DNA of 7,469 nucleotides from NCBI GenBank assembly GCA_030044395.1, contig JASHVW010000154.1, positions 1 through 7,469 of the forward strand, given 5' to 3'. Source of the DNA: Verrucomicrobiia bacterium. Lineage in GTDB: Bacteria; Verrucomicrobiota; Verrucomicrobiia; Limisphaerales; UBA11358. The position numbers were made by a program, and so were the translations under genes. The notes below the pieces were generated by a model. That model was not told the DNA's origin, made no database searches, and saw nothing but the letters and a program-made list of their open reading frames with translations. Positions 1 to 6,159 of this stretch are shown here, piece by piece (positions within the stretch are counted from its first letter, which is position 1; each line of letters begins with the position of its first letter).

Positions 1-123
1 GACGTGCAATCAGCGCCAATGCGTTACGTGGGGCCGAGGACAAACGCGGCATAATCGGGCAGCGTGAATCGGGTGTTCATTGGAGCAGACAGGAAAGGGT
101 GTCACAGTTGAACGCGGATGGAA
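1..123. other. Left edge, no identifiable gene
   Basis: I see no gene I can defend here. A minus-strand ATG at 78-80 opens only 18 codons before a TAA at 24-26. A second minus frame stays open to the window edge but is too short to recognise. Neither has a convincing ribosome binding site. The segment lies downstream of the minus-strand membrane protein gene that ends at 124, and may hold the end or start of a neighbouring gene lying mostly outside the window. Confidence 0.4.
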
Positions 124-576
124 TCATGGCGCAGGATCGCCGCTTGCCTGCGGGGACGCGCCGCCACTCTGCCGCGCCCGTTTTGCGCGTTCCATCGCCT
201 CTCTTTTGCGTCGCAGACATTCCGGGCAGATGCCATGTGTGGTGGGGGTGTCGAAACCTTGCTGCATGAATTCCTCCAACGGCATCCAATCGCCGTGGTA
301 ATCAATCCGCCGGCACCAGGAGCAAACGCGGAGGAATCCTTCGAGGTATCTGACGCGTTCCAATAATCGGCGGGTGAAACCGCTGACCAACAGCCAGACC
401 GCCAGAACCAGCAGCATGTCCAGGGTGGATTTGCGGTAAACAAAGGCGAAGGGATGATCGGAAAATATCAGGGACGGCAACTGGAGCAGTTCATTCAGCC
501 AGCAAACCATCATAATGGCCAGGAAACCGAAGTGTTGACATATCAGGATTCTTGCCAGGGGCAAATTCTTTTTCAT
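124..576 (-). CDS. Two-helix membrane protein with four-Cys CSWC...CPEC tail
   Basis: Function unknown. From the ATG at 576 the protein has 150 residues. Two hydrophobic segments (about 15-37 and 52-67) are followed by a basic, probably cytoplasmic stretch and a compact module with C85-x2-C88 (CSWC) and C117-x2-C120 (CPEC), separated by a GDWMPLEEF segment and the THGICPEC turn with H114. The spacing of the two Cys pairs suggests a zinc-ribbon-like metal site (inference). From memory, very similar segments (CxxCKxI...W...E.Y......HGICPEC) occur at the C-terminus of many bacterial PAS, kinase and response-regulator proteins, without a known role. The last 20 residues are Ala/Pro/Ser-rich and probably disordered. 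An in-frame TTG at 618 would add 14 residues. Neither start has a clear ribosome binding site, and I prefer the ATG. The gene diverges from the yfiR-like/kinase pair, so a role in the same signalling system is possible. Confidence 0.72.
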   Translation of the reverse strand: MKKNLPLARILICQHFGFLAIMMVCWLNELLQLPSLIFSDHPFAFVYRKSTLDMLLVLAVWLLVSGFTRRLLERVRYLEGFLRVCSWCRRIDYHGDWMPLEEFMQQGFDTPTTHGICPECLRRKREAMERAKRARQSGGASPQASGDPAP

Positions 577-854
577 ACGTTGAGACAAAATTAATTCATG
601 GAAGACTGCGCCATCCAAACGACCAACCAGTCCACTGCCGGAAAATGCCGCAATTGGCGTGCCATGGATTCGTCAGTTTCGGGAGCCGGAAATGAACATT
701 GCGTTGTGCGAGTGCCAGCGGGGATCTCGACGGATCACACGAGCCGTCCGGACGCCCATTGTCCAATGAAGATGCGTGCCGAATCAAAAAAATGGACATT
801 CGCCGGTCAAATTCGGCTTGTTATTATCTCCATTTTGGCAAACCATGTGTTGTT
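577..854. promoter_or_regulatory. Divergent intergenic region, weak promoter candidate
   Basis: This 278-base gap separates the divergent membrane protein gene from the yfiR-like gene, so it should carry promoters in both directions. The best plus-strand candidate is a TATTAT -10 at 822-827, with a poor -35 (TTCGCC, 799-804) 17 bases upstream. That would leave about 20 bases of leader before the ATG at 855. A sigma-70-like match this weak is only suggestive. No clear operator palindrome was found. An open frame reaches upstream to 699, but I regard it as non-coding extension because the signal peptide begins at 855-864. Confidence 0.25.
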
Positions 855-1442
855 ATGAGGGGTATGAAAATCCGGCTTGGAGGAATTCCTCGAAAATTGG
901 AAGCGTGCGGAATAATATTCGTCATCGGCTATTTTTTGAGCGGTTGCGCGACGCCCAGGCCGCAGCCGGCGGAGACACAACTGACTGCCAGGGAGGGTGA
1001 CGAGACGGTGTTTTTGTATCGTTTCAGCCAATTCGTCGAATGGCCCGCTTATGCCTTTCCCGATCCAAAGTCACCGGTGATCATTGGCGTGATGGGCAAC
1101 AAACTGTTTGCCAACGAGTTGGGCAACATTGTTAGAAGCGAACGTATCAACGGGCGTCCGTTAATCGTCCGGCGAATGACGCGTTTTTCCGATCTAAGCC
1201 GATGCTGGATTTTATTCATCAGCCATTTTGACAAATCCCATTTGCCGTTTATTTTTAATGAATTGAACGGTGGCCACGCGCTGACGGTGAGTGACAAAGA
1301 GGGGTTTCTCGGGGCAGGAGGCATGATTCAATTCGTCCTGGAAGGTGACAAGGTCGGGTTTGAAGTGAATCAAGTGGCGGCCGAAAGGGCCGGGTTGAAG
1401 ATGAGTTCACAAATGCTTGAAATGGCGGAGCGGCCAAAATAA
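855..1442 (+). CDS. YfiR family (DUF4154) lipoprotein
   Basis: Likely a periplasmic inhibitor or co-sensor for the adjacent kinase. From the ATG at 855 it has 195 residues. A basic N-region and a hydrophobic stretch (about 19-30) end in the lipobox L28-S29-G30-C31, so the mature protein should be lipid-anchored at Cys31. The remainder fits the YfiR family throughout: a YRFSQFVEWP block, IIGVMG, an NGRPLIVRR strand, LTVSDKEGF, GGMIQF, and the C-terminal VGFEVNQVAAERAGLKMSS segment. In Pseudomonas, YfiR is a soluble periplasmic repressor of the CHASE8 diguanylate cyclase YfiN (established). Here the partner is presumably the CHASE8-type hybrid kinase starting 25 bases downstream (inference). 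No YfiB-like OmpA lipoprotein is in the window. The disulfide cysteines of the Pseudomonas protein are not evident. The ATG at 864 is an alternative start giving the same lipobox. Confidence 0.86.
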   Translation: MRGMKIRLGGIPRKLEACGIIFVIGYFLSGCATPRPQPAETQLTAREGDETVFLYRFSQFVEWPAYAFPDPKSPVIIGVMGNKLFANELGNIVRSERINGRPLIVRRMTRFSDLSRCWILFISHFDKSHLPFIFNELNGGHALTVSDKEGFLGAGGMIQFVLEGDKVGFEVNQVAAERAGLKMSSQMLEMAERPK

Positions 1443-1454
1443 ACCGCCGATAAT

Positions 1455-1459
1455 AGAGG
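1455..1459 (+). promoter_or_regulatory. Ribosome binding site fixing a TTG start
   Basis: AGAGG lies 8 bases before the TTG at 1468. This favours that TTG as the kinase start over the TTG at 1417. The latter lies inside the preceding gene, lacks such a site, and would add 17 polar residues ahead of the first membrane helix. Confidence 0.55.
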
Positions 1460-1467
1460 CTGAAATT

Positions 1468-3990
1468 TTGCTGCGCAATTTCTCCATCAGGCAAAAACTG
1501 ACACTGCTGGCGATGTCAAGCAGCACCCTGGCGCTTTTGCTGGTATCGGCAGGGTTCTTCACTTATGAGCTAATCACGTTTCGCAAATCCATGACAGACG
1601 ACCTGTCCGCGACGGCGGAGATCATCGGGAGCCAAAGTCGCGGCTTTTTGACCCTGGGGGGCACGGAAAGGGATGTTGGCGATATCTGGGCTGGATTGAG
1701 CGCAAAACCGCACATCATTGCCGCCTGTCTTTACCGGGGAACCAACATTGCCGCGGCGCCTTTTTTCCGGGACAAGGATACGCCGCGCCTGGTACCGCTC
1801 CATCCGGGGCCGCCGGGCTGGCAATTTGATTTTGGAAGAGACCAATTGGAGGGGTTTGAACCGATCCGCCTGAATGGCGATTACATCGGCGCCATCTTTT
1901 TGAAGTCCGACCTGATGACGCTCTATTCCCGGTTCTACCATTACATCGGCATCATGATACTCTTCATGCTGGCGTCCTCTTCGGTCGTTTATTTGTTTTC
2001 ATTTTGGTTGCAGCGAGTCATCACCCGTCCGATTTTTCACCTGGCCGAGACGGCCAGGGTAATTTCCACGCAAAAACATTACACTCTTCGCGCCGAAAAG
2101 AAAACGAATGACGAACTGGGCCAACTCGTTGATGGTTTCAACGAAATGCTCGGACAAATCCAACAGCGCGACGCGGCACTGCACGGCGTCAACGCCGAAC
2201 TGGAAAAAGCCCGGGGCGAATTGGAAATCCGGGTCCAGGAACGGACGAACGAACTCAAGGAGCAAGTCAAGCACATCAGCCTGCTCAACCAAATCACCTA
2301 TGCTGTCGCTGAGCGGTATGATTACGACAGCATCATCTTCGTGTTGCTGCAACAGCTTGAGGAGTATTTGCCGGTGGATTACGGCTGCGTTTACCAATTT
2401 GACGCGCAAACCGAATTGCTACGCGCGATGGTGCTGGGGCCGAAAAGCCGTTCGATCGCCGGACAATTGCAATGGCCTTTGGCCGTTTCCCTCAGCGAAA
2501 CACCTTTCCGGGAGTGCCTGGACGAGAGAATTATTTATGAGCCGGATTATCGCCGGGCGGGTCTGCCCTTCGGTCAAAAAATGGCGCAGGCCGCGTTGCT
2601 GTCGTCCGTGACGGCGCCCCTGATGGTGGAGGGCCGGCTGTTTGGGCTGCTAATATTGTTGCGGCAAAAGGTTGACGGATTCAGCGCGGAGGAACAGGAA
2701 TTCATTCATGGGTTGAGCGGGCACGTGGCGCTGGCGGTGCGCCAAGCGCAGCTCTACCACGACCTGAGAAAAGCCTACGATGAATTGCACCAAACGCAAG
2801 AGACCATCCTGAAACAGGAACGTCTCAAGGCGCTGGGCCAAATGGCCAGCGGCGTTGTGCATGACATCACCAATTCGCTTTCACCCATTGTGGGTTTTGC
2901 CGATCTGATCAGTGAGCGCGAGGCCGGATTGAGTGATAATTCCCGGCGACATTTACAGCACATTCGAACCGCCGGGGAAGACATTGCCCATATCGTTTCG
3001 CATCTCCGTGATTTTTACCGTCCGCGGGATGAGGAAGAACCGTTTTTGCCACTCAACCTTGGCCGGATTGTCGAGCAGGCCATTGACATGACGCGTCCGC
3101 GCTGGCGCGCTCAACCTCAAAACCACGGGATCACCATCGAGATGCGGAAGGAGTTGGAGCCGGGTCTTCCCGCCCTGGCTGGCATCGAAAGCGAAATTCG
3201 CGAAGTGCTCATCAATCTTATCATCAATGCCGTGGACGCGCTGCCGCAAGGGGGGGTCATTACGATTCGGACCCGCGCGGCAAATGACGGCATTGGGGAC
3301 ACAAAATCCGGCGACAAAGGCCAAATCCTCATCGAAGTCAGCGATAGCGGCACGGGCATGGACGAGGAAACGCGCCAGCGCTGTCTGGAGCCGTTTTTTT
3401 CCACGAAAGGCGTTCGGGGAACCGGACTGGGGCTTTCGATGGTTTATAATGTGGTGCGTCGCCACGAGGGCAAAATTGAAATTGAAAGCGAATTAGGCAA
3501 AGGCACGACGATCCGACTGACCTTCCCCGTCCGCAAAGTCAATCCGACGGAAACCCTGGAATATTTTCGCAGCGAAAAAATGAGGCCGATTCGTATTTTA
3601 TACATTGATGATGAACCTCTCTTGCGCGAACTGGTCAGGGAAATGCTCGAAATCGACAGGCACAATGTGGAGACAGCCGGCGGCGGCGAAGCGGGCATCG
3701 AGGCTTTTCGCGAGGCAATTCAAGGTGGAAGACCATATGATGTCGTGATGACGGACCTGGGAATGCCATATGTTGATGGACGAGAGGTGGCCAAGATCAT
3801 CAAACAGGAATCGCCTGAAACGCCGGTTGTGATGCTGACCGGCTGGGGTGCATTCATCAAAGGCGGCGTCACGGCCCCGGCGGATTTCGATGGTGTTTTA
3901 AGCAAACCGCCGCGCCTGCGCCAGGTGCGCGAGATGTTACGGCGTATCATCGCACGGTCTCGACGAGCGGCGAAAAACACTGAAAGTTAG
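1468..3990 (+). CDS. CHASE8-HAMP-GAF hybrid sensor histidine kinase
   Basis: Membrane hybrid kinase of 840 residues from the TTG at 1468. Order of parts: TM1 (about 10-33); a periplasmic sensor resembling CHASE8 (34-157, with the typical TYELITFRKSMTDDLS start and a PHIIAACLY strand); TM2 (160-181); HAMP (182-235); coiled coil (235-276); GAF (278-428); HisKA with phospho-acceptor His465 in GVVHDITNSLSP; HATPase with N-box Asn587, G1 DSGTG (Asp626), FFSTK and G2 GTGLGL (651-656); and a C-terminal receiver (706-828) with acidic pair D714/D715, phospho-Asp763 (MTDLGMP), Thr791 and Lys813. All catalytic residues are present, so it should be active. No HPt or DNA-binding domain follows, so phosphate must pass to a partner elsewhere or the receiver is regulatory. 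CHASE8 is the sensor of YfiN/TpbB, and the YfiR-like gene directly upstream points to control by that lipoprotein (inference). The GAF ligand is unknown. Confidence 0.93.
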   Translation: MLRNFSIRQKLTLLAMSSSTLALLLVSAGFFTYELITFRKSMTDDLSATAEIIGSQSRGFLTLGGTERDVGDIWAGLSAKPHIIAACLYRGTNIAAAPFFRDKDTPRLVPLHPGPPGWQFDFGRDQLEGFEPIRLNGDYIGAIFLKSDLMTLYSRFYHYIGIMILFMLASSSVVYLFSFWLQRVITRPIFHLAETARVISTQKHYTLRAEKKTNDELGQLVDGFNEMLGQIQQRDAALHGVNAELEKARGELEIRVQERTNELKEQVKHISLLNQITYAVAERYDYDSIIFVLLQQLEEYLPVDYGCVYQFDAQTELLRAMVLGPKSRSIAGQLQWPLAVSLSETPFRECLDERIIYEPDYRRAGLPFGQKMAQAALLSSVTAPLMVEGRLFGLLILLRQKVDGFSAEEQEFIHGLSGHVALAVRQAQLYHDLRKAYDELHQTQETILKQERLKALGQMASGVVHDITNSLSPIVGFADLISEREAGLSDNSRRHLQHIRTAGEDIAHIVSHLRDFYRPRDEEEPFLPLNLGRIVEQAIDMTRPRWRAQPQNHGITIEMRKELEPGLPALAGIESEIREVLINLIINAVDALPQGGVITIRTRAANDGIGDTKSGDKGQILIEVSDSGTGMDEETRQRCLEPFFSTKGVRGTGLGLSMVYNVVRRHEGKIEIESELGKGTTIRLTFPVRKVNPTETLEYFRSEKMRPIRILYIDDEPLLRELVREMLEIDRHNVETAGGGEAGIEAFREAIQGGRPYDVVMTDLGMPYVDGREVAKIIKQESPETPVVMLTGWGAFIKGGVTAPADFDGVLSKPPRLRQVREMLRRIIARSRRAAKNTES

Positions 3991-4096
3991 AACGGAGCGG
4001 ACGAGGCCCGAGCATCTTCTGGCCCGCTTTGATGAGTTCCTCAATGACGGCAGAGCGGACGAAACCTGCAGCACCTGTGACAAGGAAGGGCGGCAC
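3991..4096 (-). pseudogene. Relic N-terminus of an NAD-dependent epimerase (extended SDR)
   Basis: Read on the minus strand from the GTG at 4096, the translation begins VPPFLVTGAAGFVRSAVIEE and continues with LIKAGQKMLG. This is the dinucleotide-binding beta-alpha-beta start of NAD-dependent epimerase/dehydratase proteins, whose typical form is VTGATGFIGSAVVRELIAAGHQVLGLARSD. The third glycine of TGxxGxxG is replaced by Arg. After MLG the family sequence (L-V-R-S) continues only in the next frame, which implies a one-base frameshift near 4006-4009. The match then ends at the stop codon of the hybrid kinase gene. Only about 35 of some 300 residues remain, so this is a dead fragment. It is probably the remnant of a gene cut away when the kinase locus was joined here (inference). 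The alignment is from memory of the family. Confidence 0.62.
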
Positions 4097-4320
4097 ACGG
4101 TTGACGTCAGCGGAAATTCAAGTCTGAATTCGGTTCCCGGTTCTCTCTGCCGAACGGCTGCAGATTTTATTCAAAGGCAGTTGGAAGGGAAAACCGGGTT
4201 GGGGATTTTGGGTGCGAGACGTTTGGGGCCGTCCATCGCTGCGGGGTCTTTTTCGACCCGCCCAAAGATTTTCAAACTTTTTTGTGGCATATTTGATTTG
4301 CTCTGGTAAATTCCCGCGCT
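4097..4320. other. Intergenic region with one hairpin
   Basis: No credible gene was found. The one clear structure is a hairpin with arms GGGTC (4244-4248) and GACCC (4255-4259) around a T-rich six-base loop. No T-tract follows on the plus strand, so it is not a standard terminator. No obvious terminator for the hybrid kinase gene was found either. The segment may contain more eroded sequence belonging to the epimerase relic. Confidence 0.35.
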
Positions 4321-4321
4321 C

Positions 4322-4349
4322 TTGACGAAACGGCATTGTTGCCGATAGT
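4322..4349 (+). promoter_or_regulatory. Candidate sigma-70 promoter for the dksA-like/rpmG/rpsR cluster
   Basis: TTGACG at 4322-4327 matches the -35 consensus at five of six positions. GATAGT at 4344-4349 is a four-of-six -10, with a 16-base spacer. Transcription would begin near 4356, leaving an AT-rich leader of about 15 bases before the GTG at 4371. Confidence 0.5.
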
Positions 4350-4370
4350 TAGATTTAACATTAAAATTTT

Positions 4371-4949
4371 GTGACATCGAAGAAGAACAGCAGCAAAAGG
4401 ACGGCCTCACTGGCCACCTCGGCGGCCATCCTGGGGCGGCCCGTCTCAAAGAACAGCGCGCCGGGCGAAAATAAAAGGGTGAAACCGGAGTGGCAAAAAT
4501 ATTACCAGCATTTGGTTGAATTGCGCGACCAGTTGCGCCGCCAAATGGATGGTCTGGCGCAAGAATCGGCCCAGGAAATGGCCGGATACAGCCTGCACAT
4601 GGCCGATTCGGGCACGGACAATTTTGACCGTGATTTCGCCTTGAGCCTGCTATCGTCCGACCAGGACGCGGTTTATGAGATTGAGGAAGCGCTGAAACGC
4701 ATTGAGAAAAAGACGTACGGGATTTGCGAATTGAGCGGAAAAAATATCCCGCGCGCGCGCCTGGAAGCGATTCCGTGGACGCGTTTCACGGTGGAGGCGC
4801 AGGCGCAACTGGAAAAGGAAGGGGCGTTGAAATCGCGCCGGCTGGGGCAACTGGGCACGATAGACACGACAGGCGTGGCGGAAACGGAGGGGGATGAGGC
4901 CGAGGAAGCCGGGGAGGAACAGAACAACAAGGCGAAGGAAAAGGAATAA
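4371..4949 (+). CDS. TraR/DksA-family protein with degenerate zinc finger
   Basis: Probable RNA polymerase secondary-channel regulator of the DksA/TraR family, 192 residues. Residues 1-37 are Lys/Ser/Ala-rich and probably unstructured. Residues 40-113 are the expected helical coiled-coil, with an acidic turn MADSGTDNFDRD at its tip. Residues 115-147 correspond to the C-terminal zinc finger (YGICELSGKNIPRARLEAIP, then WTRFTVEAQ). The canonical finger has four cysteines; here only C119 remains and the others are S122, T140 and A143, so zinc binding in the usual way is unlikely. The tail from 165 is strongly acidic (GDEAEEAGEE). The GTG start has no Shine-Dalgarno sequence but sits just after a good promoter, and an in-frame stop at 4362-4364 excludes a longer protein. 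rpmG follows 3 bases after the stop, so the genes are probably co-transcribed. Whether it acts like DksA is inference. Confidence 0.82.
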   Translation: MTSKKNSSKRTASLATSAAILGRPVSKNSAPGENKRVKPEWQKYYQHLVELRDQLRRQMDGLAQESAQEMAGYSLHMADSGTDNFDRDFALSLLSSDQDAVYEIEEALKRIEKKTYGICELSGKNIPRARLEAIPWTRFTVEAQAQLEKEGALKSRRLGQLGTIDTTGVAETEGDEAEEAGEEQNNKAKEKE

Positions 4950-4952
4950 TCC

Positions 4953-5120
4953 ATGCCGCGAGACATCATCACAATCGAATGCACCGAGGCCCGTAAAGAA
5001 GGCAAATCGCCTTCCCGTTACATGACCACGCGGAATAAGAAGTTGCAAACGGAAAAATTAGAGGTTAAAAAATACAACCCCGCCTTGCGCCGCCACACGC
5101 TGCATCGCGAAATCAAATAA
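4953..5120 (+). CDS. rpmG: 50S ribosomal protein L33
   Basis: Large-subunit ribosomal protein L33, 55 residues. Family features are the TIECTEARKEG start, SRYMTTRNKK and the C-terminal KKYNPALRRHTLHREIK. Only one cysteine (C10) is present, so this is the zinc-free type of L33, not the four-Cys form. AAGGA (4941-4945) lies 7 bases before the ATG. It sits between the DksA-like gene and rpsR with gaps of 3 and 2 bases, which indicates one operon. Confidence 0.95.
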   Translation: MPRDIITIECTEARKEGKSPSRYMTTRNKKLQTEKLEVKKYNPALRRHTLHREIK

Positions 5121-5122
5121 TT

Positions 5123-5374
5123 ATGCCCCGGAAAACCCATACCGACAAAGAGAAGCGCGGTTCGCGCCCGATAGAGCATCGGACGCCGCGTCCGAAGCCC
5201 AAAATTGACTTTACCGCCGATGCGCTGGATTTCAAGAACACGAATTTGCTGCGGCAATATGTCACCGACCAGGGACGGATTCTGCCGCGCAAATACACGG
5301 GCATGCCGGCGCATTACCAGCGGCGTCTCACACGGGCGATCAAACGCGCGCGCCAGATGCTGCTGATGAAGTAA
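5123..5374 (+). CDS. rpsR: 30S ribosomal protein S18
   Basis: Small-subunit ribosomal protein S18, 83 residues. The core is clear: DFKNTNLLRQYVTDQGRILP, then RKYTGMPAHYQRRLTRAIKRARQMLL. The N-terminal 25 residues are basic and Pro-rich, as is usual. There are no cysteines, so it lacks the zinc site found in some S18 proteins. The ATG follows the rpmG stop by 2 bases, which suggests translational coupling. The rpmG-rpsR pairing occurs in several phyla. Confidence 0.96.
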   Translation: MPRKTHTDKEKRGSRPIEHRTPRPKPKIDFTADALDFKNTNLLRQYVTDQGRILPRKYTGMPAHYQRRLTRAIKRARQMLLMK

Positions 5375-5482
5375 ATGCAGAATTTACGATTTACGATTTC
5401 GAAACGAACGAATGCGGATTTAGACTCGAAGGTTTTCATTGAGGCGGTGGGCTGTGGATGCCTGGCGCGAATGCGGAGGTCA

Positions 5483-5508
5483 TCCTCCTTCGGTAAAGCT
5501 ACGGAGGA
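5483..5508. repeat. Inverted repeat TCCTCC/GGAGGA
   Basis: Arms TCCTCC (5483-5488) and GGAGGA (5503-5508) enclose a 14-base loop containing TAAAGCT. From memory, near-identical palindromes (CCTCCTTCG.TAAAGCT..GGAGGAC) are scattered through intergenic DNA of Verrucomicrobia and some other bacteria. This points to a REP-like dispersed element. The memory is unverified. Confidence 0.6.
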
Positions 5509-5523
5509 CCAAGAGATCAGAGG

Positions 5524-5550
5524 TCGGACCGCCTGGAGGCGGAACTCCGA
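5524..5550. repeat. Compound hairpin, REP-like
   Basis: The outer arms TCGGA (5524-5528) and TCCGA (5546-5550) enclose CCGCCT (5529-5534) and AGGCGG (5537-5542), with a two-base tip and a three-base bulge. The structure would be very stable in RNA or single-stranded DNA. Lying 15 bases after the first palindrome, it looks like a second unit of the same repeat family (inference). No T-tract follows. Confidence 0.6.
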
Positions 5551-5564
5551 ACGCCCTGACCTTC

Positions 5565-5584
5565 GGCCTTCGCTTCGCCAGGCC
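5565..5584. repeat. Small inverted repeat GGCCT/AGGCC
   Basis: GGCCT (5565-5569) and AGGCC (5580-5584) flank a 10-base loop made of TCGCTTCGCC. The direct repeat GCCCTGAC occurs on each side (5553-5560 and 5582-5589, 29 bases apart). It continues the palindromic tract and may belong to the same element. Confidence 0.4.
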
Positions 5585-5683
5585 CTGACAGGAAAGACGG
5601 AACTCCAAGCAGGATGCGCCCTTTTGTTGTTTCCATGTTGAAAATCAATTGCTTTTTGGGGTGGTCAGTGAGATTTTTGTCAA

Positions 5684-6136
5684 GTGAAGAAACCGCATTC
5701 CCATTTGCATAAGCGGCAGGAGATGTCCACGCTTAAAAGCCGTTTACGTGGCCAATCAAAGAGGATTACCGGCCCGCGGGCGGCGATTCTGGAAATTTTG
5801 CGGAAGCACCCGCATCCGCTGGCCAACAAGGAGATTTTTTCAGAAATGCCGGCGGGCCACTGCGACCTAGCGACCATCTATCGCTCGATGCATTTGCTTG
5901 AAAGGATGGGCATGGTCAAGCGGTTTGACTTTGGGGATGGTGTGGCGCGGTTTGAACTGGTGGGGGAGAATGACGACGGCCACCATCACCATCTGGTGTG
6001 CATCCGATGTTCCGAAGTGGTGGAAGTGGACGAATGTTTTCCGGAAGAAATTGAAAGGGAAATTGCCGCCAAGAACCGTTTCAAAGGGGTTACGCACAAG
6101 CTTGAATTTTTTGGAATCTGCCCGGACTGCCAGTGA
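5684..6136 (+). CDS. Fur-family metal-responsive repressor (Fur/Zur/PerR type)
   Basis: Cytoplasmic DNA-binding repressor, 150 residues from the GTG at 5684. The N-terminal winged helix (about 25-90) has RITGPRAAILEIL and the recognition-helix segment CDLATIYRSMHLLERMGMV. The C-terminal metal and dimerisation domain has the HHHHLVCIRC block (H100-H103, C106, C109), EVVEVDE, H138 and a final FFGICPDCQ (C146, C149). The two CxxC pairs form the structural zinc site of this family. The histidines and E91 would form the sensing site. Sequence alone does not separate Fur, Zur and PerR. An ATG at 5723 (137 residues) is an alternative start, but its AGGAG abuts the codon with no spacing. No strong promoter or classical Fur box was seen upstream. 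The gene is convergent with the small minus-strand gene and is followed by a palindrome and a terminator candidate. Confidence 0.92.
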   Translation: MKKPHSHLHKRQEMSTLKSRLRGQSKRITGPRAAILEILRKHPHPLANKEIFSEMPAGHCDLATIYRSMHLLERMGMVKRFDFGDGVARFELVGENDDGHHHHLVCIRCSEVVEVDECFPEEIEREIAAKNRFKGVTHKLEFFGICPDCQ

Positions 6137-6159
6137 TGCGGAAGTTTAGAGGATTCCGG

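Larger units (their letters stand above)
5375..5683. other. Repeat-rich intergenic region between rpsR and fur
   Basis: A 309-base gap made mostly of short repeats. It begins with two tandem copies of TTTACGA (5383-5396). After that come the hairpins at 5483-5508, 5524-5550 and 5565-5584, and a direct repeat GCCCTGAC (5553-5560 and 5582-5589). CGGAACTCC also occurs twice. An 88-codon open frame from 5375 to 5641 crosses all of this, but its composition follows the repeats and I do not call it a gene. The region should carry the end of the rpsR transcript and the fur promoter, neither of which I could place convincingly. Confidence 0.6.

Noticed and set aside
24..80. 18-codon minus-strand frame, with a shifted frame continuing to the window edge, loosely suggestive of a gene start
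   Set aside because: Too short to identify, no ribosome binding site, and any resemblance depends on an assumed frameshift.
699..854. 52-codon upstream extension of the yfiR-like gene
   Set aside because: It would place the signal peptide and lipobox about 80 residues into the protein. The ATG at 855 or 864 gives a normal lipoprotein signal.
4244..4259. GGGTC/GACCC hairpin as a terminator of the hybrid kinase gene
   Set aside because: No T-tract follows on the plus strand and it is about 250 bases past the stop. It is kept only as an unexplained hairpin.
5375..5641. 88-codon open frame immediately after rpsR
   Set aside because: It crosses several palindromes and direct repeats, its residues follow the repeat composition, it has no family resemblance and no ribosome binding site.
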